Source of the DNA: an uncultured Prevotella sp.
GTDB taxonomy: Bacteria > Bacteroidota > Bacteroidia > Bacteroidales > Bacteroidaceae
DNA: 26,445 nucleotides
Reading direction: 5' to 3'
Assembly: GCA_900553965.1 (NCBI GenBank)
Contig: USFX01000010.1
Location: forward strand, 1 to 26,445
Positions 1-7,397 of the stretch are shown here, one piece after another (within the stretch, counting starts at the first letter, position 1; each line of letters opens with the position of its first letter). The notes beneath the pieces were generated by a model. The model saw only the letters and a program-made list of their open reading frames with translations. It did not search any database and was not told the DNA's origin. Position numbers and translations under genes: made by a program.

Positions 1-176
1 CTGACCCGTGGCTGAACTTTGTAAATATGGAAGGCATCGACGTGTCGGGAATAAACGGCATCAATGCCGATGACAACGGCAAACGAAACATCTATTATGA
101 CATGAGCGGACGCAAGTTCAACGAACCGAAGCCAGGTCTGAACATAATAAACGGAAAGAAGGTTCTCGTGAAATAA
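1..176 (+). CDS. C-terminal end of an exported/surface protein (partial)
   Basis: Only the last 57 codons are inside the window, read from base 3 to a TAA at 174-176; the gene starts upstream of the window. The tail contains YYDMSGRKF followed by GLNIINGKKVLVK and the stop. This pattern (Tyr-Asp-x-Ser-Gly-Arg, then Gly-Leu-x-Ile-x-x-Gly-Lys-Lys-x-x-x-Lys) is the usual C-terminal ending of many exported Prevotella and Bacteroides proteins, including leucine-rich-repeat and carbohydrate-active proteins, and is thought to be a sorting or anchoring tail. The catalytic or binding part is not visible, so no function can be given. A strong hairpin 60 bases downstream closes the unit. Confidence 0.75.
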   Translation, partial: DPWLNFVNMEGIDVSGINGINADDNGKRNIYYDMSGRKFNEPKPGLNIINGKKVLVK

Positions 177-235
177 AGAGCCCGTCTCTCTCGGAACAAC
201 GCCAAACACACAGCTGCGTTCCGATTATAATGGGA

Positions 236-278
236 AAGAGGAGTCAAGACACATCGCCATGCTGTCTTGACTCCTCTT
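236..278. terminator. 16-bp perfect hairpin, terminator
   Basis: Bases 236-251 (aagaggagtcaagaca) are the exact reverse complement of 263-278, with an 11-base loop. It lies 60 bases after the stop of the preceding plus-strand gene. There is no clean T-run on the plus side, so termination may be Rho-aided or the hairpin may mainly protect the 3' end. Short apparent reading frames running across it are not genes. Confidence 0.7.
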
Positions 279-539
279 CAATAAATAGGAATAAATGGGA
301 AATAGAGGTAATATATGCAATTTTACATTGTATTTGTATTATTATAACATGTCATTACATCATCTATACAAGACTACGTTTTCACTTGAACAGCAAATTG
401 GAGAACAGCGTAATGGTCATGGAGACGATGATTTGTGCAAAAGAAGTTTTATCAGACAGCAATATAAACTTTTAACGATATAGGATTGAAACGTGACACA
501 TCCAATCTGACAGCTTCTCAAAAATAAACGTCCATCACC
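279..539. other. AT-rich gene-less stretch between converging genes
   Basis: This is the gap between the convergent partial gene and the TonB receptor. It is markedly AT-rich. The short frames in it (60-80 codons) overlap the terminator hairpin, have no family resemblance and no plausible ribosome site. I see no RNA gene and no strong second terminator for the receptor; the only secondary structure near its 3' end is a weak 5-bp pairing around 487-509. Confidence 0.5.
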
Positions 540-2984
540 TCAGAGCGTTATATTCACATCGATACCGCCATGCACCGGTAGGCCGCGCTGGGCGAAGTGG
601 CGCCCTACCCCATCGACGGAACTGCTGACAAGAAACGTGCTGTAGCGCGTGTCGGTCAGGTTGCGGCCCCACAGACGGACGCGGACGGCACCCAGATGGA
701 ACACGGCGTGGGCACCGAGGGTGGCATAAAGGGGCTGACAGACGGTGTTGTCAACGTCCCACCATGTCTTGCCGAGGCCTGAGACATCAGCACCGAGGGT
801 TACGGAACGCAGAAGGCCTGTCGTAGAGATTGGGAAACGCCAGTCGGCCGTAGCGCTGAACGTATGACGGGGGATGAACGGGACGTAACGGCCACGGTAA
901 CTGCGGGTCTCCTCATGATCTCCGCCAACAGCGCTAAGGGATTCTTCACGACTTCCGTCGGCGGCATTACGGTTCTCCTCATAAGTTTCACCGCCATCAC
1001 GGACACTGACAACATCAGTGTAGCTGCGGAACGTAGAGTGGACAAAACCGTAGGTGGCGGCCCATGTCATGCGCCCGTCAAAGCCGCTGCCGCGCAACGT
1101 CAGCTCCGCACCGAGACTGCTGCTGCGGCCGGCATTGACCATCATCCGGCCGTAGCCGTAGTTCGCCGCCATGACCGAAAGCTGCTGATTGCGTATCTGC
1201 ATGAAATAGGCGGCAACGTCGGCATGGACACGATTGTCGAAAAGATTGAGGTGGGCGCCGGCCTCATAGTTCCAACTCGTCTCCGGTTTATATGAGATGG
1301 TGCTGTTGACGAGCGAATAGTCCTCCGGCCCATGCTCCACCGTCACGTCCTCGCGCATCAGTTGCATAAGTTGGCGGCCGAGCGAACGCTGCTCGGTCTG
1401 GAATATGTCGGAGAACATCTGAAGATTGTAGCCGCCGGCACGAAATCCCTTGCTGACCGTGGCATAGAGATTGCCGCTGCGGCCCAGCCCGTAGGTCACG
1501 CCGAATTTCGGCAGCAGCTGATGGTATTCATGGCTGTCTTCGCCCTGCATCACGGAACGGAACTTATGGCTCATCTCGACGGGACGGCCCGCCATCATGC
1601 CGGAATAGCCGAGTGTGAAACGCGCTTCTGTGTCATAGTCGATGGACGTGCGCTGATAGTCATAGCGCAGGCCGAGAGCGACGGTGAGACGGTCGGACAG
1701 CCGCAGATTGCTTTCATGATAGACGCCAACATTCGAGAACGGCGTGTCGAAACTTCCCGGCACCCGGTTGTCCGTCATGCTCATCGCGCCGGCCACGGCC
1801 GCCGGCATGCCCATAGCCCCGATGATTCGGCGGTTCATGACATCACCGAAGAACACCGGTCCGTCCGTCTTCAGCCACTGATGGCTGAGAAAGACACCCG
1901 ACGTATGGCGCCACGTCTCATGTCCGTGACCGCTGAGCGTCAGCTCCTGCACCACACCGTTCATACGTTCGCGCTGCTCCAGACGCAGATAGTCCTGCGG
2001 CAGATAGTCCTGGTCCATCTGCATGAGGTCGCTCAGGTGCTGATAGCTCGTGACGGAGGTCAGGCGCAGGCGTCCGAAGTCATACGCCACGTTGACGGCA
2101 GTGTTGACCATCTGCCGCCGGTAGCCGGTCCTGATGTTCATCGACGGTTCGTCCCACGTCTCCGTGTCGGGATGATATTCGCCGTACGCGAAACCGTTCT
2201 GATTGACATACTGATAGTCGGCCGTGACGTCCACCGTCAGCCGTGATGTCGGCAGCCATATCAGACGCGCCCGCCCGCCGGCTTCATTCATCAGGTCGGC
2301 GCGGCCGTCGAGATTGGCATTACGGAAAAAGCCGCGGCCGCCACTGTAATATCCAGCCGTAGAGAAAGCCAGTTTGTCGCTCGGCCGGTGATAGTGGGCC
2401 AGCTCCACGCCGCCACCCGGCTCCGTGCTGCCGCTCAACCGGATGTCCGTTCCCTGATAGTGGAGCGGATTTTTTGAATACATACGCACGATGCCGCCTT
2501 CGGAATTAATGCCGTAGAGCGTTCCCTGCGGGCCACGGAGTATGTCGACACGGTCGGTCTGATAGAAATGGCTGTTGATGGCACTCTTGCACAGCAGCGG
2601 CATGCCGTCATAATAGACGCCAACGGCCGGGCTTCCCGTGCGCGAACCTATTCCACGCACGTAGACGGATGAGGTCAGACGCGAACCGTATGACGGGACG
2701 CTGAACGATGGGACGTAGGCCGAAAGGCCGCTGAGGTCGGTCACTCCGAGCGAGAACATCTCGCGTCCGGTCATCACTGTGCTGCTCACCGGCAGACTGC
2801 GCAGCCGTCCGGCTTCCTTCGGTTGAGCGACGACAGTCAGCTCGTCGAGGTCTATCACACGTGACGTATCGGCCACGGCCGTGGCCGACACCGAGTTTTC
2901 TGTTGTTTCTGACGATTTTGAAAGAGCCGGGAGGGAAAAGAACATTAGTCCCGCCAGGCACTGCATAAAGTGGTTTGCGTTCAT
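540..2984 (-). CDS. TonB-dependent outer-membrane receptor
   Basis: This 814-residue protein fits a TonB-dependent transporter, which imports iron chelates, cobalamin or other scarce ligands through a 22-strand outer-membrane barrel using TonB-ExbBD energy. A hydrophobic signal peptide covers residues 1 to about 22. A possible TonB box (DELTVVAQP) sits near 47-55. The plug domain runs from about 60 to 175 and has the typical GIGSRTGSPAVGVYYDGMPL stretch and the plug-closing VDILRGPQGTLYG. The rest is barrel-like, with alternating aromatic residues. There is no N-terminal carboxypeptidase-like domain and no SusD neighbour, so it is not a SusC-type glycan importer; an iron/siderophore or cobalamin substrate is more likely but cannot be named. 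The start is placed at ATG 2984, just inside the promoter at 3015-3046. The protein ends in Leu rather than the usual aromatic residue. Confidence 0.88.
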   Translation of the reverse strand: MNANHFMQCLAGLMFFSLPALSKSSETTENSVSATAVADTSRVIDLDELTVVAQPKEAGRLRSLPVSSTVMTGREMFSLGVTDLSGLSAYVPSFSVPSYGSRLTSSVYVRGIGSRTGSPAVGVYYDGMPLLCKSAINSHFYQTDRVDILRGPQGTLYGINSEGGIVRMYSKNPLHYQGTDIRLSGSTEPGGGVELAHYHRPSDKLAFSTAGYYSGGRGFFRNANLDGRADLMNEAGGRARLIWLPTSRLTVDVTADYQYVNQNGFAYGEYHPDTETWDEPSMNIRTGYRRQMVNTAVNVAYDFGRLRLTSVTSYQHLSDLMQMDQDYLPQDYLRLEQRERMNGVVQELTLSGHGHETWRHTSGVFLSHQWLKTDGPVFFGDVMNRRIIGAMGMPAAVAGAMSMTDNRVPGSFDTPFSNVGVYHESNLRLSDRLTVALGLRYDYQRTSIDYDTEARFTLGYSGMMAGRPVEMSHKFRSVMQGEDSHEYHQLLPKFGVTYGLGRSGNLYATVSKGFRAGGYNLQMFSDIFQTEQRSLGRQLMQLMREDVTVEHGPEDYSLVNSTISYKPETSWNYEAGAHLNLFDNRVHADVAAYFMQIRNQQLSVMAANYGYGRMMVNAGRSSSLGAELTLRGSGFDGRMTWAATYGFVHSTFRSYTDVVSVRDGGETYEENRNAADGSREESLSAVGGDHEETRSYRGRYVPFIPRHTFSATADWRFPISTTGLLRSVTLGADVSGLGKTWWDVDNTVCQPLYATLGAHAVFHLGAVRVRLWGRNLTDTRYSTFLVSSSVDGVGRHFAQRGLPVHGGIDVNITL

Positions 2985-3014
2985 TGCGCGTTGTCTGGTT
3001 CTTGATTACGGGTG

Positions 3015-3046
3015 CAAAGGTAATGCTTCCGGAACACGTGCGCAAT
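3015..3046 (-). promoter_or_regulatory. Bacteroidetes-type promoter of the TonB receptor gene
   Basis: On the minus strand 3015-3022 reads TACCTTTG, an exact match to the Bacteroidetes -7 consensus TAnnTTTG. A -33-like ATTG (3043-3046; consensus TTTG) lies 20 bases upstream, within the usual 19-21 spacing. Transcription would start a few bases beyond, leaving a leader of roughly 20-25 bases before the ATG at 2984. No iron-regulator operator was recognised. Confidence 0.65.
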
Positions 3047-3941
3047 CATTATTTATAAGGATATTCGGGTTTCGAGAGTAATGGGGAATGTAACTACCAC
3101 AGCCGACCAATCCCCTTGCATGATCCGCCGCCCATCATCCCGACATCGGGCACAGACTGTTTGTTCATCATCCGCGGCACCCGTCATCCGTATCCATAAA
3201 AACAGTTTTCCTTTCCTTTGGAAACATTCCACAGCACTGTCATCATAATTCCGAATTTACCGCCCGCGAGAGCATGGACTTTTCAAAATAAAACGGCCGC
3301 GGTTCCAAATTTTCAATTCTCGCGCGTATCAAAAATCAGGGGTCCCGGCGGTGTTTTCTTTACACATTTCCCAATCTTCTCTTTATCAACCACTTACGAA
3401 CATCACCAATTCCGTCACATTCTCCTTCCCTTACCCCTACCCTGCCGTAAGGGCCTCCCAAGGTCGCCATAAGGGCCCCGTTGCATCGCCGCAAGGCCGC
3501 CGTTGCACTGCGAAAGCGGCCCCGCGGCGACCCAAGGAGGCCCTTACGGCAGAAAAACAGCAGCTTTTCCGGACAAAATCAGCAATCAAAAACACGACGG
3601 AATCTCCGCTCCGGAAAAGCCGTAAGGCCCTCCTTGCCATGAAATTGCTCCGAAATCTGCCCATCGCCACAATCCAATCACGAGCCGGGAGGTCCTTATG
3701 ACCTCAAAACACCCTCCGAAACGATCTAAAACGGGGATTTTGAAGCACCGGTTTTTGTAAAAAAAATAAACCAACAATCTTTCCATGGTTTTCATGAAAC
3801 ATGATTAACGGACGTTCCGCTACGGAAGTTTTGCCGGTTACAGATAGAAGTTGGACAAAGTTGCCAGAAGACTGAAGCCTCCGTTCTAACAAATCCATAC
3901 ACATTTTCCCGGATTATTCAAAGTATATCAGAAAAAAGTAT
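3047..3941. other. Large gene-less intergenic region
   Basis: Nearly 900 bases separate the receptor promoter from the restriction-operon promoter. Reading frames here (up to 116 codons) run over inverted repeats, differ in composition from real genes nearby and resemble no family, so I reject them. The middle part (3442-3633) is a cluster of GC-rich inverted repeats listed separately. Bases 3250-3350 hold another GC-patchy tract with CCCGCGAGAG and TTCTCGCGCG as loosely paired arms. No tRNA, rRNA or CRISPR pattern is visible. The region may mark the boundary of the island or hold a non-coding element. Confidence 0.5.
3442..3633. repeat. Cluster of inverted repeats on a GCCGTAAGGGCCTCC motif
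   Basis: Bases 3442-3458 (ctgccgtaagggcctcc) are exactly complementary to 3536-3552; pairing continues weakly inward (7 of the next 10 positions). A third copy at 3619-3633 matches the motif at 14 of 15 bases. Two looser relatives lie at 3468-3476 (ataagggcc) and 3689-3697 (aggtcctta). A second perfect pair, 3563-3573 (gcttttccgga) with 3610-3620, is nested between copies two and three. The layout predicts at least two alternative stem-loops. It could be a genomic intergenic repeat family or a structured non-coding RNA; the sequence alone does not decide. Confidence 0.6.
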
Positions 3942-3949
3942 TATCTTTG
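3942..3949 (+). promoter_or_regulatory. Promoter -7 element of the type I R-M operon
   Basis: TATCTTTG matches the Bacteroidetes -7 consensus TAnnTTTG exactly and sits in an AT-rich tract about 120 bases before hsdM. No convincing TTTG -33 box is present at 19-21 bases upstream. It is the only such element seen ahead of the operon, and no second one was noticed in the short gaps between its genes, so the whole set is probably one transcript. Confidence 0.55.
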
Positions 3950-4070
3950 CAATATAACGCAACTGCGCTGATGACCTGAAATAACAATATAAAACGACAT
4001 ACGAAACCCCTTCGCTTTCTTATAGGCTTTGGTCAGCCTCGCAGGGATAGGCGCGGGAGTTTTCACTTTT

Positions 4071-5612
4071 ATGACCATGGCGAAAAAGACAAAGGAAAAA
4101 GCAAAGAAAACCATTGAGCAAACACTGTGGGATTCGGCAAACGAATTACGCGGCAATCTCGATGCCGCCGAGTATAAAAGCGTTGTACTCGGGCTTGTTT
4201 TTCTGAAATATATCAACGACTTCTTCAAAGTCAAGCACGATGAGCTTGTTGCTGAGGGTAAAGGCTTTGAGGAAGACCCTGACGAATATATTGGCGATAA
4301 CATATTCTTTGTTCCTGTCGATGCCCGTTGGGAAAAGATTGTCACGGCCTCGCTCACTGCCGAAATCGGAGTTGTCGTTGATGCGGCAATGGAAGCATTG
4401 GAGGAAGAAAATAAGCAACTGAAAGGTATTCTTCCCAAAAACTATGCCCGTCCGGAACTTGACAAACGCCGCTTAGGTAACGTTATTGATATTTTTGAAA
4501 ACAACCTCCACTTTACAGGTTCGGAAGCCCGTGATGTGCTTGGACGTGTATATGAATATTTCCTTGGAGAATTTGCCCGTGATGAAGGCAAAAAAGGTGG
4601 TGAGTTCTACACCCCTTCATGTGTTGTCCGCACCATAGTTGAAGTAATTCAGCCTTACAAAGGAAAAATCTTCGACCCGGCTTGCGGTTCGGGCGGTATG
4701 TTTGTGCAGAGTAGTAAGTTTATTGAACGCCACCAAGGCAATATCAACAGAATATCCGTCTATGGGCAGGAACTTAACAGCAATACATGGAAATTAGCAC
4801 AAATGAATCTTGCCATTTGTGGAATTGAAGCCAACTTTGGCGACAGCTTCGGCGACTCTTTCCACGATGATAAGCACCCATTCCTTAAAGCAGATTTCGT
4901 AATGGCAAATCCACCGTTCAACATTTCCAAATGGGGCGGCGACCAATTACGTGACGACCCACGCTGGCAATACGGCATACCGCCAGAGGGAAATGCCAAC
5001 TTTGCATGGATGCAACACATGTTGTATCACTTGGCTGACAATGGACGCATCGGCTTGGTTCTTGCCAATGGTTCGCTATCCTCGCAACAGGGAACAGAGG
5101 GAGACATTCGTGAAAACATTGTCAAGGCCGATTTGGTGGAAGGCATTATCGCCATGCCATCCCAACTGTTCTATAATGTGCAGATTCCTTGCTGTTTGTG
5201 GTTCTTGACAAAGAAAAAAGCGCAACCGGGCAAGACGCTTTTCATAGATGCCCGTAATATGGGCTATATGAAAGACCGTAAGCATCGTGAACTCTCTTGT
5301 GGAGAAGAGACTGAGGAGCATGGCAACGACATCGCACGTATAGCAGATACCTTCGAGCAGTTCCGTGCCGGAACGCTTGAAACCAAAAAGGGATTCTCTG
5401 CGATTGCCACTATTGAGGACATCGAAAAACAAGACTTTATCCTTACCCCCGGACGCTACGTCGGTATTGCCGAGGTCGAGGAAGACGGTGAACCGTTTCA
5501 GGAAAAGATGGAACGTCTCACTTCTGAACTTTCTGATTTGTTCGCCCAGTCGCACACGCTTGAAGACGAAATCCGCAAGCAATTGACAAAAATCGGCTTT
5601 TCCGTCAAGTGA
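4071..5612 (+). CDS. hsdM: Type I restriction-modification methyltransferase subunit HsdM
   Basis: HsdM is the adenine-N6 methyltransferase subunit. With HsdS it methylates the recognition site, and with HsdR added it forms the restriction complex. The N-terminal helical HsdM domain covers about residues 10-130 (TLWDSANELRGNLDAAEYK). The catalytic domain has the AdoMet-binding motif FDPACGSGG at about 201-209 and the catalytic NPPF at about 280-283, preceded by the conserved GGEFYTP. The length of 513 residues is normal. A TTG at 4029 would lengthen the frame, but homologues begin near MAKK; I place the start at ATG 4071, 11 bases after GGGAG, with ATG 4077 equally possible. The gene is first in the operon and is followed after 46 bases by the recombinase. 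Composition is more AT-rich than the flanking receptor, which suggests acquisition. Confidence 0.95.
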   Translation: MTMAKKTKEKAKKTIEQTLWDSANELRGNLDAAEYKSVVLGLVFLKYINDFFKVKHDELVAEGKGFEEDPDEYIGDNIFFVPVDARWEKIVTASLTAEIGVVVDAAMEALEEENKQLKGILPKNYARPELDKRRLGNVIDIFENNLHFTGSEARDVLGRVYEYFLGEFARDEGKKGGEFYTPSCVVRTIVEVIQPYKGKIFDPACGSGGMFVQSSKFIERHQGNINRISVYGQELNSNTWKLAQMNLAICGIEANFGDSFGDSFHDDKHPFLKADFVMANPPFNISKWGGDQLRDDPRWQYGIPPEGNANFAWMQHMLYHLADNGRIGLVLANGSLSSQQGTEGDIRENIVKADLVEGIIAMPSQLFYNVQIPCCLWFLTKKKAQPGKTLFIDARNMGYMKDRKHRELSCGEETEEHGNDIARIADTFEQFRAGTLETKKGFSAIATIEDIEKQDFILTPGRYVGIAEVEEDGEPFQEKMERLTSELSDLFAQSHTLEDEIRKQLTKIGFSVK

Positions 5613-5624
5613 TATGACTTCTAC

Positions 5625-5656
5625 TCTTCGTTAGGTTCACCATATAATAACGAAGA
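5625..5656. repeat. 9-bp inverted repeat in the hsdM-recombinase gap
   Basis: Bases 5625-5633 (tcttcgtta) are perfectly complementary to 5648-5656 (taacgaaga), with a 14-base spacer, ending two bases before the recombinase ATG. It may be a hairpin controlling translation of the recombinase, or a binding site for the recombinase itself. Neither role is proven. Confidence 0.45.
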
Positions 5657-5658
5657 AT

Positions 5659-6651
5659 ATGAAAGAAAAATTAATTCAGGAAATCAGCACCGCAATGGCA
5701 GAAGTGTTAAGTTTTGAACAAGTAGCTCACCTTAATAGCGTATTGCTTCAAGTCGTAAGCAAATACACTATTACCGAAGATGGCGAGACATTGCATGAAA
5801 ATGCAGCGTCTAACGACCACCTGCTTGACATATTTTTGTCTGCGAAGCAAGTGGAGGGTTGTACAACTCCAACAATCAAATACTACGGCTCTACCATTCG
5901 GCAGTTATTCAAGAAGATGCCTAAAAAGGTCACCGATTATACGACCGAAGACATCAGAGCCTACCTTGCCGTATTCCAGCGAAAAAACAAATCAAGCAAA
6001 GTGACCATTGATAATATCCGCCGGATATTTTCTTCGTTCTTTGCTTGGCTCGAAGAAGAGGACTACATCGTCAAAAGTCCTGTCCGCAGAATACATAAGG
6101 TGAAAACAGGAACACAGGTCAAGGAGGTGTTGAGTGATGAGAATATCGAGCAACTCCGTGACAGTTGCACTAAAATCCGTGACCTTGCCATTATCGACTT
6201 GCTGGCCTCAACGGGCATGCGTGTAGGTGAATTGGTAAAACTCAACCGTGAGGACATCAATTTCACAGAGCGAGAATGTATCGTATTTGGAAAGGGCAAC
6301 AAGGAACGTATCGTTTACTTCAATGCCCGTGCAAAACTTCATCTGCAACAATACTTGGTTTCCCGCAAAGACAGGAATAAGGCTCTCTTTGTCTCTTTAG
6401 CCAAACCACATAAACGCTTGGAGATTTCGGGTGTAGAGACCCGTCTGCGCAAAATCGGCCGTTCTGCAAAGATTGTGCGTGTTCATCCTCACAAGTTCCG
6501 CCGTACATTGGCAACAATGGCTATCGACAAAGGTATGCCTGTGGAACAAGTGCAACGCTTACTTGGTCATGTCAAGATTGATACTACCATGCACTATGCA
6601 ATGGTTAATCAAAACAATGTCAAACTCTCACACCGTAAATTCATAAATTAG
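5659..6651 (+). CDS. Tyrosine recombinase (XerD-like), likely hsdS shuffling enzyme
   Basis: A 330-residue site-specific recombinase with an N-terminal SAM-like core-binding domain (about 50-140) and a C-terminal catalytic domain (about 155-325). All catalytic positions are visible: Arg188 (TGMRVGEL), Lys212 (GKGNKER), His278 and Arg281 (HKFRRT), His304 (LLGHVKIDTT) and the nucleophile Tyr313 (MHYAMV). The enzyme therefore looks active. The start is ATG 5659 and the end, TAG 6651, is one base from the following half-hsdS start. Recombinases of this type lie beside hsdS in many Bacteroidetes type I loci and invert or swap target-recognition segments. Here the direct neighbour is a split and permuted hsdS, which fits that role. 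It could also be an island integrase, but it lies inside the operon rather than at an island edge. Confidence 0.92.
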   Translation: MKEKLIQEISTAMAEVLSFEQVAHLNSVLLQVVSKYTITEDGETLHENAASNDHLLDIFLSAKQVEGCTTPTIKYYGSTIRQLFKKMPKKVTDYTTEDIRAYLAVFQRKNKSSKVTIDNIRRIFSSFFAWLEEEDYIVKSPVRRIHKVKTGTQVKEVLSDENIEQLRDSCTKIRDLAIIDLLASTGMRVGELVKLNREDINFTERECIVFGKGNKERIVYFNARAKLHLQQYLVSRKDRNKALFVSLAKPHKRLEISGVETRLRKIGRSAKIVRVHPHKFRRTLATMAIDKGMPVEQVQRLLGHVKIDTTMHYAMVNQNNVKLSHRKFIN

Positions 6652-6652
6652 T

Positions 6653-7378
6653 ATGTGGTATTGTTTGACATATAATAGTGGCTCATATTTCCTTAAAAAT
6701 GGACAAGGAAATGATAATTTAGAGCAGCAGGCACAGGCGTTGTTTAAGTCGTGGTTCGTGGATTTCGAGCCGTTTAAGGACGGCGAATTTGTGAATTCTG
6801 AGTTGGGAATGATACCGAAAGGCTGGAGAATTTTGGCATTTAAGGATTTTATCGAGGCTTCATCAGAAAAAGCTCCTGCTGATAGTTTGCCGGAGTATTC
6901 TGTCACCAACAATGGGATTATTCCTCGTGAGATGAAATTCAACAAGAAACTGAGTAAATCTTCATCAATGAATAAAGTTTTGAGGAAAGACAATCTCGTG
7001 TTTGGTATGAGTAGAGATATTTTGAATTGGGGAATAATGGAAGATGAAATAGGTGGTGTTAGTTCTGCGTACAATATATACAAGTTAAACCAACAATTGG
7101 TTAGCCCTACATACCTGAAACTCTATATGAAAGCAAGAATATACGACTTTAATTCTCTTATCGGAACAGCTGCACGTGAAGGGCAAAGTTTAGACAAAGG
7201 ACAACTATTACAGAAGCAGATTTACATTCCATCGGAGATCTGTCTTCGAAACTTCTTTGAAATATATCTCCCGATTATGGAAGTAAAGCAGAATCTGGAT
7301 GAAGAAGCGATTAATTTGGCCCACCTCCGAGATATTCTTTTGCCTCGATTGATGTCTGGGGAGCTTAAACTTGAATAA
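6653..7378 (+). CDS. hsdS: C-terminal half of HsdS specificity subunit (split gene)
   Basis: This 241-residue frame holds the second half of a type I specificity subunit. From residue 23 it has the central conserved helix (NLEQQAQALFKSWFVDFEPF), then the second target-recognition domain (about 50-205) that reads one half of the bipartite DNA site, then the C-terminal conserved region ending LPRLMSGELKLE. The first target-recognition domain is absent. The first 19 residues (MWYCLTYNSGSYFLKNGQG) resemble nothing in HsdS and come from sequence immediately after the recombinase gene. Similarity begins exactly at the 13-base sequence shared with the N-terminal half at 9908-9920. It could be a silent donor cassette, a single-domain HsdS able to dimerise, or one half of a gene rebuilt by recombination. 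There is no recognisable ribosome site. Confidence 0.88.
   Translation: MWYCLTYNSGSYFLKNGQGNDNLEQQAQALFKSWFVDFEPFKDGEFVNSELGMIPKGWRILAFKDFIEASSEKAPADSLPEYSVTNNGIIPREMKFNKKLSKSSSMNKVLRKDNLVFGMSRDILNWGIMEDEIGGVSSAYNIYKLNQQLVSPTYLKLYMKARIYDFNSLIGTAAREGQSLDKGQLLQKQIYIPSEICLRNFFEIYLPIMEVKQNLDEEAINLAHLRDILLPRLMSGELKLE
6687..6712. repeat. 8-bp inverted repeat at the left hsdS breakpoint
   Basis: Bases 6687-6694 (atttcctt) and 6705-6712 (aaggaaat) are perfectly complementary around a 10-base spacer. The right arm runs into the 13-base sequence at which HsdS similarity begins. Paired arms about 8-10 bases apart are the usual form of tyrosine-recombinase core sites, so this is a candidate binding site for the recombinase encoded just upstream. 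Confidence 0.4.
6709..6721 (+). repeat. 13-bp hsdS junction repeat, left copy
   Basis: The sequence aaatgataattta recurs identically and in the same direction at 9908-9920. In both places it is read in the same frame and encodes Asn-Asp-Asn-Leu of the central conserved HsdS region. It marks the exact point at which HsdS similarity begins here and ends in the right copy, so it is the probable crossover site. Confidence 0.65.
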
Positions 7379-7397
7379 ATAAACATGTAAATTGTAT

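Noticed and set aside
230..483. Two short overlapping plus-strand frames after the partial gene
   Set aside because: Their starts fall in or beside the terminator hairpin and the sequence is AT-rich intergenic DNA without a recognisable product.
1332..2246. 304-codon plus-strand open frame antisense to the TonB receptor
   Set aside because: It mirrors a GC-rich coding strand, has no family resemblance (long Ala/His/Arg runs), no promoter, and lies wholly within a well-supported gene.
3351..3701. 116-codon plus-strand frame in the gene-less region
   Set aside because: It runs through both arms of the inverted repeats, has repeat-like composition rich in Arg/Lys/Ala, and the repeat structure explains the openness.
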